From the NCBI GenBank assembly GCA_036379395.1, contig DASVGR010000093.1, positions 1-21,517 of the forward strand: DNA of 21,517 nt, given 5' to 3'. This document shows positions 1-6,051 of this stretch, one piece after another. How positions within the stretch are numbered: the stretch's first letter is position 1; the number at the start of each line of letters is the position of its first letter. The notes under the pieces are model-generated. The model saw nothing but the letters and a program-made list of their open reading frames with translations, had not been told where the DNA came from and made no database searches. Origin of the DNA: Oleiagrimonas sp036379395. Lineage in GTDB: Bacteria > Pseudomonadota > Gammaproteobacteria > Xanthomonadales > Rhodanobacteraceae. The position numbers and the translations under genes are program-made.

Positions 1-1
1 C

Positions 2-1852
2 ATGCTGCGATCGCGGCACATCAAGCTGATCGCGGCGTTCGACCACCGGCACGTGTTCCTTGACCCGGCGCCGGATCCGGTGGTCAGCTTCGCCGAGCGA
101 CGGCGGCTGTTCGACCTGCCCCGCTCGTCGTGGGCGGACTACGACACCGGGCTGATCTCGGCGGGCGGCGGCGTCTGGCCACGGTCGGCCAAGTCCGTGC
201 CGGTCTCCCCCCAAGCCCGCGCGGCGCTCGGCCTGGCCGACACGGTCGTGGCGCTCTCGCCGGACGACCTGATCTCGGCGATCCTGCGCGCCCCGGTTGA
301 CCTGCTATGGAACGGCGGCATCGGCACCTACGTGAAGGCGTCGCATGAGGCGCAGGCGGACGCGGGCGACCGGTCCAACGACGCGGTGCGGGTCAACGCG
401 ACCGAGCTGCGGGCGCGGGTGGTCGGCGAGGGCGGCAACCTCGGCCTCACCCAGGCCGCGCGGATCGAGTACGCGCTGGCGGGCGGGCTGGTGAACACCG
501 ACTTCATCGACAACTCCGCCGGGGTGGACACCTCCGACCACGAGGTCAACATCAAGATCCTGCTGGGCGACGCCGTCGCGCGCGGCGAGCTGACGTTCGA
601 GGCGCGCAACAAGCAGCTGGCGTCGATGACCGACGAGGTCGAAAAACTGGTGCTGTGGGACAACTACCGCCAGAACCAGGCCATCACCTTGATGGAGCAT
701 CAGACGGTGAAGCGTCTGGGCACCATGAGCCACTTCATCCGCACGCTGGAAGCCGAGGGCAAGCTCGACCGCCAGGTCGAATCACTGCCCAGCGACGCCG
801 AACTGGCCGAGCGCAAGTCCAAGGGCCAGGGCCTGACCCGTCCGGAGCTGTGCATCCTGCTGTCCTACGACAAGATCCAGTTGTTCCAGCAGTTGCTCGA
901 TTCGGACGTGCCGGAAGACCCGTACCTGTCGCACGAGTTGCAGCGCTACTTCCCGGAGCCGTTGCGCGCGGTCTACGCCGAGCACATGCAGCGCCATCGT
1001 CTGAAGCGCGAAATCATCGCCACGGTGGTGACCAACTCCACGCTCAACCGCATGGGCGCCACGTTCATGCTGCGCATGCAGGAGGACACCGGGCAAGGTC
1101 CGGCGGCGATCGCCAAGGCCTTCACGGCGGCGCGCGAGATTCTCGACGCGCGCGAGTTGTGGGCGGCCATCGAGGCGCTGGACGGCAAGGTTGCCGAAGC
1201 CACGCAGCTCGATGCCACGCAGCAGATCTGGAACCTGCTGCGGCACATGACACGCTGGCTGCTCAACCGTCCGAACGGCACCTCGGAGATCGCGGCCAAC
1301 ATCGAGCGTTACCGCCCGGTGGTCACCGCGTTGCGCGAGTCGCTGTCGTCCACCTTGACCGCGACCGGCCAGGCCGATTTCGGCCTGAGCGTGGAAAAAT
1401 GGCAGGGCTTGGACGTGCCGGCCGAGCTGGCCCGGCGCCTGGCCCGCGTGCCGGTGCTGCGTGCGGCGCTGGACATGGCCGAAGTGTCGCTGGAGAGCGG
1501 TGAGCCGATCGAAGCCGTCGCCAAGGTGTTCTTCTCCATGGCCGAGGCACTGGACCTCAACTGGCTGCGCAGCGAAATCGAAGCGTTGCCGGTCGAGGAT
1601 CGTTGGCACGCCCAGGCGCGTGGTTCGCTGCTGGACGAGCTCAACCACCAGCATCGCGTGTTGTCGGTCAAGGTGTTGGCCTGGGCCAAGGACAACAAGT
1701 CCGCCGATCCGGTGGCCGCGTGGCTCGACCGCGATGATCCAACCACCCGCTACACGCGTTCGGTGTTGGCCGAGATCATGTCGCAATCGGCCGACTACCC
1801 GATCGCCTCGGTGGCCTTGCGCCGCCTGGCCCAGTTGGCGCAGGCCGGCTGA
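2..1852 (+). CDS. gdhB: NAD-specific glutamate dehydrogenase, large type, C-terminal part (5' truncated by window edge)
   Basis: Oxidatively deaminates glutamate to 2-oxoglutarate with NAD in the cytoplasm. About 616 residues remain of a family (Bac_GDH) whose members are around 1600 residues, so the N-terminal ACT-like regions and the start of the catalytic core lie outside the window. The ATG at position 2 is an internal methionine: the sequence that follows (AAFDHRHVFLDP, LPRSSWADYD, NGGIGTYVKAS, VVGEGGNLG, DNSAGVDTSDHEVNIKILL) is the conserved core, and the rest is the helical C-terminal domain. Codon use changes sharply near codon 214 (position 641). Before it all nine Glu codons are GAG, 10 of 17 Arg codons are CGG, and TTG and CGT are absent. 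After it GAA, TTG and CGT are frequent and CGG is rare. The first part resembles actinobacterial enzymes and the remainder xanthomonad ones. Gene identity is secure; the continuity of the first ~600 bases with the rest is not. Confidence 0.9.
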   Translation: MLRSRHIKLIAAFDHRHVFLDPAPDPVVSFAERRRLFDLPRSSWADYDTGLISAGGGVWPRSAKSVPVSPQARAALGLADTVVALSPDDLISAILRAPVDLLWNGGIGTYVKASHEAQADAGDRSNDAVRVNATELRARVVGEGGNLGLTQAARIEYALAGGLVNTDFIDNSAGVDTSDHEVNIKILLGDAVARGELTFEARNKQLASMTDEVEKLVLWDNYRQNQAITLMEHQTVKRLGTMSHFIRTLEAEGKLDRQVESLPSDAELAERKSKGQGLTRPELCILLSYDKIQLFQQLLDSDVPEDPYLSHELQRYFPEPLRAVYAEHMQRHRLKREIIATVVTNSTLNRMGATFMLRMQEDTGQGPAAIAKAFTAAREILDARELWAAIEALDGKVAEATQLDATQQIWNLLRHMTRWLLNRPNGTSEIAANIERYRPVVTALRESLSSTLTATGQADFGLSVEKWQGLDVPAELARRLARVPVLRAALDMAEVSLESGEPIEAVAKVFFSMAEALDLNWLRSEIEALPVEDRWHAQARGSLLDELNHQHRVLSVKVLAWAKDNKSADPVAAWLDRDDPTTRYTRSVLAEIMSQSADYPIASVALRRLAQLAQAG

Positions 1853-1873
1853 GCGCACGGTGGGCAGCGGTAT

Positions 1874-1907
1874 CGAAACGGGCGCGGTGCAAACCGCGCC
1901 CGTTTCG
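1874..1907 (+). terminator. Perfect 15-bp hairpin with GCAA loop after glutamate dehydrogenase
   Basis: Arms 1874-1888 and 1893-1907 are perfect reverse complements (15 bp) around the loop GCAA, a GNRA tetraloop. The hairpin starts 21 bases after the gdhB stop codon. Only a short TTT follows, so it is an intrinsic-terminator candidate with a weak U-tract, or an mRNA 3'-end stabiliser. Confidence 0.7.
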
Positions 1908-1928
1908 TTTGGGCAGGGGATTGCCTGG

Positions 1929-2005
1929 TGCGGGAGCCAGCCCGCAGGCGAAAGGGTTCTTGCTTCATCTCGCACTGGCCCATCGCGCGCAGGCGCGCTC
2001 CTACA
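1929..2005 (+). repeat. REP doublet, unit A
   Basis: A 77-bp unit made of a forward REP-like head (1929-1951) and an inverted REP (1983-2005, reading TGTAGGAGCGCGCCTGCGCG on the minus strand) separated by 31 bp. It is identical to unit B at 67 of 77 positions, including most of the 31-bp spacer. The head is degenerate, so its own small hairpin is weakened. Paired inverted REPs of this kind are typical non-coding repeats of xanthomonads and pseudomonads, and are mobilised in trans by REP-associated (RAYT) transposases; none is encoded in this window. Confidence 0.8.
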
Positions 2006-2030
2006 GTGCTTCGCGTCTGCCATTGCCTCC

Positions 2031-2107
2031 TGTAGGAGCCCGCCTGCGGGCGAAAGAGTTCTTGCTTCATCTCGTATTGGGCCATCGCGCGCGGGCGCGC
2101 TCCTACA
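2031..2107 (+). repeat. REP doublet, unit B (best-preserved copy)
   Basis: A 77-bp unit with head REP 2031-2053 (TGTAGGAGCCCGCCTGCGGG, with an internal GCCCGC/GCGGGC hairpin) and inverted REP 2085-2107. It starts 102 bp after unit A and has the same 31-bp internal spacing. The two outer ends TGTAGGAGC/GCTCCTACA are perfect inverted repeats, so a transcript could fold into one long hairpin carrying smaller internal hairpins. Confidence 0.85.
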
Positions 2108-2133
2108 GGTCTGGCGTGGTCTTTCGATATCTT

Positions 2134-2156
2134 TGTGGGAGCCCGCCTGCGGGCGA
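2134..2156 (+). repeat. Solo REP, unit C, with decayed tail
   Basis: A 23-bp head REP (TGTGGGAGCCCGCCTGCGGG...) that begins 103 bp after unit B. No clear inverted partner follows, but GGCCATCACGCGA at about 2182-2194 sits within one base of where the partner would start and resembles GGCCATCGCGCG in units A and B. Unit C is therefore probably a third copy whose tail has decayed or been replaced. The rest of the non-coding stretch up to 2206 shows no recognisable signal. Confidence 0.75.
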
Positions 2157-2206
2157 AAGAATCCAGCCTCAAACCGTATCCGGCCATCACGCGATGGCTG
2201 GGATGG

Positions 2207-2234
2207 TTGCGTGTTGCCGGCGCCGCGCTATCCT
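2207..2234 (+). promoter_or_regulatory. Candidate sigma-70 promoter of NAD kinase
   Basis: A TTGCGT box (2207-2212), a 16-bp spacer and TATCCT (2229-2234) lie 34 bp before the nadK ATG. The CGCTA(T/C)-type -10 context recurs before other genes of this window (4151, 9191, 18854). The match is moderate. Confidence 0.4.
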
Positions 2235-2268
2235 CGGGCCACCTTAGTTTGGTTTGTGGAAATTGCCC

Positions 2269-3027
2269 ATGCGTTTGGCCATCGTCGCCAGCCAGGCACC
2301 TGCCGCCCGCGAGGCGGGAGACGTCTTGAAACAACGTTATGACACCGTCCCGGTCGAGGAGGCCGAGGTCATCGTCGCGCTGGGTGGGGACGGTTTCATG
2401 CTGCGCACCTTGCATGCGTACCTGGGGCTGGACGTGCCGGTCTACGGCATGAAACTGGGACGCATCGGTTTTCTGATGAACCAGCATCGCAATGATGACC
2501 TGGCAGGCCGCATCGAACGCGCGCATCCCGCCGTGCTGCGGCCGCTGGAAATGCGCGTGACGACAGCCGCCGGCGAAGAGCACATGGCGCTGGCTTTCAA
2601 CGAAGTGTCGTTGTTGCGGCAATCCAATCAGGCCGCGCACATCGGCGTGTTGCTGAATGGGTCAGTCAAGCTGGAAGCGCTTATCTGCGACGGCGTGCTG
2701 ATTTCCACGCCGGCCGGTTCCACGGCCTACAACCTGTCCGCGCACGGACCGATCCTGCCATTGGATGCCAACGTGCTGGCGTTGACGCCGATCAGTCCGT
2801 TCCGGCCGCGGCGCTGGCGTGGCGCCATCCTGCCACACGCCACGCGCGTCACGTTCAAGATGCTTGATCCCGAGCGCCGCCCGGTCAGCGCCACCGCGGA
2901 TTTTCACGAAGTGCGCGATGTGCTGACCGTCGAGGTCAGGCAGTCGGGAACGTACGCCGCCAAGCTGTTGTTCGATCCCGAGCACAATCTGGAAGAACGC
3001 ATTCTGGACGAACAATTCGCCCTGTAG
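2269..3027 (+). CDS. nadK: NAD kinase (short xanthomonad form)
   Basis: Phosphorylates NAD to NADP with ATP in the cytoplasm, supplying NADP for biosynthesis. The protein has 252 residues, close to the short form of Xanthomonas (about 258) and shorter than the ~290-residue enterobacterial enzyme because the N-terminal region is reduced. Family marks are the GGDG motif at residues 39-42, which binds phosphate and is essential for catalysis, then YGMKLGRIGFLMN, and the second NAD-binding motif STPAGSTAYNLSAHGPILP. I chose the ATG at 2269, which begins MRLAIVAS at the Rossmann strand, over an in-frame TTG at 2254. The Shine-Dalgarno match is weak (GTGGA, about 8 bp upstream). A candidate promoter lies at 2207-2234. 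In the 134-bp gap after the gene a 5-bp hairpin (3034-3046) is followed, too far away, by six T (3056-3061). Confidence 0.93.
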   Translation: MRLAIVASQAPAAREAGDVLKQRYDTVPVEEAEVIVALGGDGFMLRTLHAYLGLDVPVYGMKLGRIGFLMNQHRNDDLAGRIERAHPAVLRPLEMRVTTAAGEEHMALAFNEVSLLRQSNQAAHIGVLLNGSVKLEALICDGVLISTPAGSTAYNLSAHGPILPLDANVLALTPISPFRPRRWRGAILPHATRVTFKMLDPERRPVSATADFHEVRDVLTVEVRQSGTYAAKLLFDPEHNLEERILDEQFAL

Positions 3028-3161
3028 ACCCAAGGTTGCGGCAACCGTGTCCTCGTTTTTTGTGGAGAGCGGCGATAGCGGCGACAGTCGGATGTCGGCG
3101 CCATGTCCGTTGCCGCCGTAAAATGCCAATCAGCATCAAGCCTTGGAGTGCCGTGCACCTC

Positions 3162-4112
3162 ATGTCATCCGATTTGCCCGATCCGTCATCGTCGCCCGCC
3201 ACGGCACACACTGAAGCTTCCGTGCGTGATGCACGGTTGATCGTTGCCATCTCGTCGCGCGCGTTGTTCGACCTGTCCGAAAGCCATGCGTTGTTCCAGC
3301 GCGAGGGATTGGACGCCTACCGCCGCTACCAGATCGCCCACGAAAACGACGTGCTGGCGCCGGGCGTGGCGTTTCCGCTGGTCACCAAATTGCTGGCGTT
3401 GAACGGGCAGGGTGCGGCCGTGCCGTCGGTCGAAGTGATTTTGCTTTCACGCAATTCGGCCGACACCGGTTTGCGCATTTTCAATTCCATCGAGCATTAC
3501 GGGCTGGACATTTCGCGTGCCGCGTTCACCAACGGTGCGCCGACATCCGAGTACATCGCGCCGTTCGACGCGGATTTGTTCCTGTCGGCCAACGCGGAAG
3601 ACGTGGCGCGCGCGCTGGCGGCCGGTGTGGCCGCCGCCACGGTGCTGCCGTCCACACCGACGACGCGCGCGGACGGCCAGTTGCGCATCGCGTTTGACGG
3701 CGACGCCGTGATCTTCGGCGACGAGGGCGAGCGCGTGTCGCGCGAAGAAGGTCTGGAAGCGTTCCATCGCAGCGAGTCCGAACACGCTTCCGAGCCCTTG
3801 TCCGTCGGCCCGTTCAGTGGTTTTTTGACGGCCTTGCATCATCTGCAGGCGGCCTTTCCGACCGAAAACGCGCCGATCCGCACGGCGCTGGTCACGGCAC
3901 GTTCGGCGCCGGCGCACAAGCGCGTCATCCTCACCTTGCGTCGCTGGGGCGTGCGTCTGGATGAAGCGCTGTTTCTGGGCGGACGCGACAAGGGCCCGTT
4001 TCTGGATGCCTTCGGTGCCGACATCTTTTTTGACGACTCGCCGGTCAACGTGGAGTCGGCACGCAAGCATGTGGCTACCGGCCACGTGCCGCATGGTGTC
4101 AGCAACGGCTGA
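3162..4112 (+). CDS. 5'-nucleotidase, cytosolic cN-I-like family
   Basis: A predicted cytoplasmic 5'-nucleotidase that dephosphorylates nucleoside monophosphates, probably in nucleotide salvage or pool balance. The family is recognised from overall sequence (Pfam 5_nucleotid, cN-I related): VAISSRALFDL and RNSADTGLRIFNSIEHYGL in the N-terminal half, the acidic catalytic motif FDGDAVIFGDE with Asp179 and Asp181, LVTARSAPAHKRVI, and the late acidic pair FFDDSPVN (Asp291, Asp292). Length is 316 residues, normal for bacterial members. The start is uncertain. ATG at 3162 is used; GTG at 3153 is closer to the only Shine-Dalgarno-like GGAG (3145-3148), and ATG at 3123 is also in frame. A TAAAAT at 3119-3124 could be a -10 box, which would exclude the earliest start. 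The substrate cannot be told from sequence. Confidence 0.85.
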   Translation: MSSDLPDPSSSPATAHTEASVRDARLIVAISSRALFDLSESHALFQREGLDAYRRYQIAHENDVLAPGVAFPLVTKLLALNGQGAAVPSVEVILLSRNSADTGLRIFNSIEHYGLDISRAAFTNGAPTSEYIAPFDADLFLSANAEDVARALAAGVAAATVLPSTPTTRADGQLRIAFDGDAVIFGDEGERVSREEGLEAFHRSESEHASEPLSVGPFSGFLTALHHLQAAFPTENAPIRTALVTARSAPAHKRVILTLRRWGVRLDEALFLGGRDKGPFLDAFGADIFFDDSPVNVESARKHVATGHVPHGVSNG

Positions 4113-4127
4113 AGCACGCGGGTGCTT
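4112..4127 (+). terminator. Small hairpin after the 5'-nucleotidase
   Basis: Arms AAGCAC (4112-4117) and GTGCTT (4122-4127) surround the loop GCGG, right at the nucleotidase stop codon. There is no U-tract, and the 3' arm overlaps the possible -35 box of the next promoter, so terminator function is only a possibility. Confidence 0.25.
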
Positions 4128-4156
4128 GTGGGCGGACGGGGCGTGGGCGCTACAAT
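4126..4156 (+). promoter_or_regulatory. Candidate promoter of glutaryl-CoA dehydrogenase
   Basis: A good -10 box TACAAT (4151-4156) in a GCGCTACAAT context lies 32 bp before the gcdH start. The -35 candidate TTGTGG (4126-4131) is 19 bp away, longer than the ideal 17. Confidence 0.45.
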
Positions 4157-4188
4157 CGGGGGCTCATATTCTCGTTGGGAATGACCGA

Positions 4189-5361
4189 ATGTCCTCCGCG
4201 CGCCCGAACCCGCTCGACCTGTACGACACCCGTTCCATGCTGACCGATGAAGAGCGCATGGTGCACGACACCGTGGCACGCTTCACCGACGAGAAAGTGT
4301 TGCCGATCATCGGCCAGTGCTTCGATGAGGCGCGCTTTCCGACCGAGCTGATTCCCGAAATCGCCGGTCTTGGTTTGCTCGGTGCGACGTTGCCTGCCGA
4401 ATACGGTGGCGCCGGCATGAGCGGCGTGGCCTACGGCCTGATCTGCCAGGAACTGGAGCGCGGCGATTCGGGCATGCGCAGCTTCGCCTCGGTGCAAAGC
4501 TCGCTGGTGATGTATCCCATCTTCACGTTCGGCAGCGAGGAACAGAAGCGGCAATACCTGCCGAAAATGGCCGCTGGCGAAATCATCGGCTGCTTCGGCC
4601 TGACCGAACCACACGGTGGCTCGGACCCGTCCAACATGAAAACCCATGCGCGCCGTGATGGTGACGATTGGGTCATCAACGGCGCCAAGATGTGGATCAC
4701 CAACGGCAATCTGGCGCACGTCGCGCTGGTGTGGGCGCAAACCGACGAAGGCATCCGCGGCTTTCTCGTGCCGACCGGCACCCAGGGCTTCGCAGCGCAG
4801 GAAATCCATCGCAAGATGAGTTTGCGCGCGTCGGTCACGTCCAGCCTGTTCCTGGACAACGTGCGCGTGCCGGCCAGCGCCATGCTGCCAAACGTGAAAG
4901 GCCTGCGCGGGCCGCTGAGCTGTCTGGACCAGGCGCGTTACGGCATCACCTGGGGTCCGATCGGCGCCGCCCAGGCGTGCCTCAAGGAAGCGATCGACTA
5001 CACCGCCGAGCGCGTGTTGTTCGGCCGGCCGCTGGCCGCCAACCAGGCCATCCAGCTCAAGCTGGCCGACATGGCCCGGCGCATCGCCACGGCGCAATTG
5101 CTGTCACTGGAACTGGGCCGCAAGAAGGACGCCGGCACCATGGCGCCGGTGCAGATTTCACTGGCCAAGTGGAACAACGTGCGCATGGCGCTGGACATCG
5201 CGCGCCAATGCCGCGACATCCTCGGCGCGGCCGGCATCACCACCGAGCATTGCGCCATCCGGCATGCGTTGAATCTTGAGTCGGTCGTCACCTACGAAGG
5301 CGCTGAAACCGTACATCAGCTGGTGGTCGGGCGCGCGTTGACGGGCATCAACGCGTTTTGA
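4189..5361 (+). CDS. gcdH: Glutaryl-CoA dehydrogenase (FAD acyl-CoA dehydrogenase family)
   Basis: Oxidises and decarboxylates glutaryl-CoA to crotonyl-CoA in lysine/tryptophan breakdown, passing electrons through FAD to electron-transfer flavoprotein. The protein has 390 residues with the three acyl-CoA dehydrogenase domains in order: helical N-terminal, beta middle (CFGLTEPHGGSDPSNM, WITNGNLAHVALVWA) and helical C-terminal. It follows human GCDH nearly motif by motif, including MRSFASVQSSLVMYPI with the family arginine, SLRASVTSSLFLDNVRVP and the ending YEGAETVHQLVVGRALTGIN. The catalytic base is Glu370 in YEG; this position together with the GRALTGI tail separates it from short- and medium-chain dehydrogenases. 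The ATG at 4189 has GGGA 8 bp upstream and follows a -10 box at 4151. No other genes of lysine catabolism are adjacent, so it stands alone here. Confidence 0.93.
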   Translation: MSSARPNPLDLYDTRSMLTDEERMVHDTVARFTDEKVLPIIGQCFDEARFPTELIPEIAGLGLLGATLPAEYGGAGMSGVAYGLICQELERGDSGMRSFASVQSSLVMYPIFTFGSEEQKRQYLPKMAAGEIIGCFGLTEPHGGSDPSNMKTHARRDGDDWVINGAKMWITNGNLAHVALVWAQTDEGIRGFLVPTGTQGFAAQEIHRKMSLRASVTSSLFLDNVRVPASAMLPNVKGLRGPLSCLDQARYGITWGPIGAAQACLKEAIDYTAERVLFGRPLAANQAIQLKLADMARRIATAQLLSLELGRKKDAGTMAPVQISLAKWNNVRMALDIARQCRDILGAAGITTEHCAIRHALNLESVVTYEGAETVHQLVVGRALTGINAF

Positions 5362-5382
5362 CCTGATGCGGAGCAGAGCAAC

Positions 5383-5451
5383 ATGGCACGACGCAGCAAA
5401 AGGCCTTCGCGCACGGTGCGGGTGACCTGTTTGCGCAGAAGGCAACGATGA
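5383..5451 (+). CDS. Possible 22-residue Arg-rich leader ORF overlapping the GNAT start
   Basis: The ATG at 5383, with GGAG at 5370-5373, opens 22 codons very rich in Arg. Its TGA stop (5449-5451) overlaps the ATG of the acetyltransferase (5448) as ATGA. That geometry would allow translational coupling or a leader-peptide role. No homology is recognisable and it could be chance. Confidence 0.2.
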   Translation: MARRSKRPSRTVRVTCLRRRQR

Positions 5452-6002
5452 ACTCCCTTGGTCCGACGCTGGAAACCGCGCGCCTTGTCCTGCGTCCGCC
5501 GCAGGCCGGGGATTTCGACGCCTGGGCGCGGTTGATGGCCGACGGGCGCAGCGCGCGTTTCATCGGCGGCGTGCAGGTGCGCGAGGTGGCATGGCGCGGT
5601 TTTCTGACCATGGTCGGTGCCTGGGCCATCCAGGGTTTCGGCATGTTTTCGGTGCTGGAAAAAGCCAGCGGCCGCTGGCTGGGCCGATTGGGGCCGTGGC
5701 AACCGGTCGGCTGGCCGGGCCCGGAAGTCGGCTGGGCGCTGTTGCCCGAAGCCTGGGGCCACGGTTACGCGACCGAGGGCGCCGTGGCGGCGATGGATTT
5801 CGCGTTCGACGTGCTGGGCTGGGATCACGTCATCCACACCATTGAGCCGGCCAACGCGCCATCACAGGCCGTGGCCCAGAGGTTGGGATCGAAGAAACAG
5901 GGTGCCGGCCAGTTGCCGCCGCCGCATCACGCCACGCCGGTCGACATCTGCGGCCAGACGCGTGCGCAATGGTGTGCGCGTCGTGTTGGTGAATCAAGAT
6001 GA
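5448..6002 (+). CDS. GNAT-family N-acetyltransferase (RimJ/RimL-like)
   Basis: A predicted cytoplasmic acetyl-CoA-dependent N-acetyltransferase of the Acetyltransf_3 type, 184 residues. It begins with the typical TLETARLVLRPPQAGDFDAW strand, continues with the central strands (GMFSVLEKASGRWLGRLG, EVGWALLPEAWGHGYATEG) and has the acetyl-CoA phosphate loop at WGHGYATEG, residues 103-111. The helix and strand after it, DHVIHTIEPANAPSQAVAQRLG, are also typical of RimJ/RimL and of enzymes acting on small molecules or protein N-termini. The substrate is unknown. The ATG at 5448 has AGAAGG 5 bp upstream. The gap after gcdH is 86 bp with no clear terminator, so co-transcription with gcdH is possible. 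The C-terminal ~35 residues (Pro/His, then Arg-rich) match nothing I recognise. Confidence 0.85.
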   Translation: MNSLGPTLETARLVLRPPQAGDFDAWARLMADGRSARFIGGVQVREVAWRGFLTMVGAWAIQGFGMFSVLEKASGRWLGRLGPWQPVGWPGPEVGWALLPEAWGHGYATEGAVAAMDFAFDVLGWDHVIHTIEPANAPSQAVAQRLGSKKQGAGQLPPPHHATPVDICGQTRAQWCARRVGESR

Positions 6003-6003
6003 T

Positions 6004-6021
6004 GTTGTTTTTGCAAACAAC
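6004..6021 (+). other. AT-rich patch with 7-bp hairpin between GNAT and E1 genes
   Basis: GTTGTTT (6004-6010), loop TTGC and AAACAAC (6015-6021) form a perfect 7-bp hairpin immediately after the acetyltransferase stop. The surrounding 49 bp (6003-6051) are strikingly AT-rich for this genome. The patch may hold a promoter for the next gene, for example TTGCAA (6011-6016) with AATAAT (6033-6038) after 16 bp. A terminator role is less likely because no U-tract follows directly. Confidence 0.35.
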
Positions 6022-6051
6022 TGTATCCAATAAATAATCAAGGCAAAAAAA

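Noticed and set aside
1929..2156. Repeats as a CRISPR array
   Set aside because: Only three imperfect units, palindromic paired heads with conserved 'spacers' and no cas genes; the pattern is REP/BIME.
2254..2268. TTG start five codons upstream of nadK
   Set aside because: The ATG at 2269 begins directly at the conserved first strand; the five added residues do not resemble the family start.
3034..3061. GGTTG/CAACC hairpin with later T-run as the nadK terminator
   Set aside because: The stem is only 5 bp and the six T begin about ten bases after it; not a convincing intrinsic terminator.
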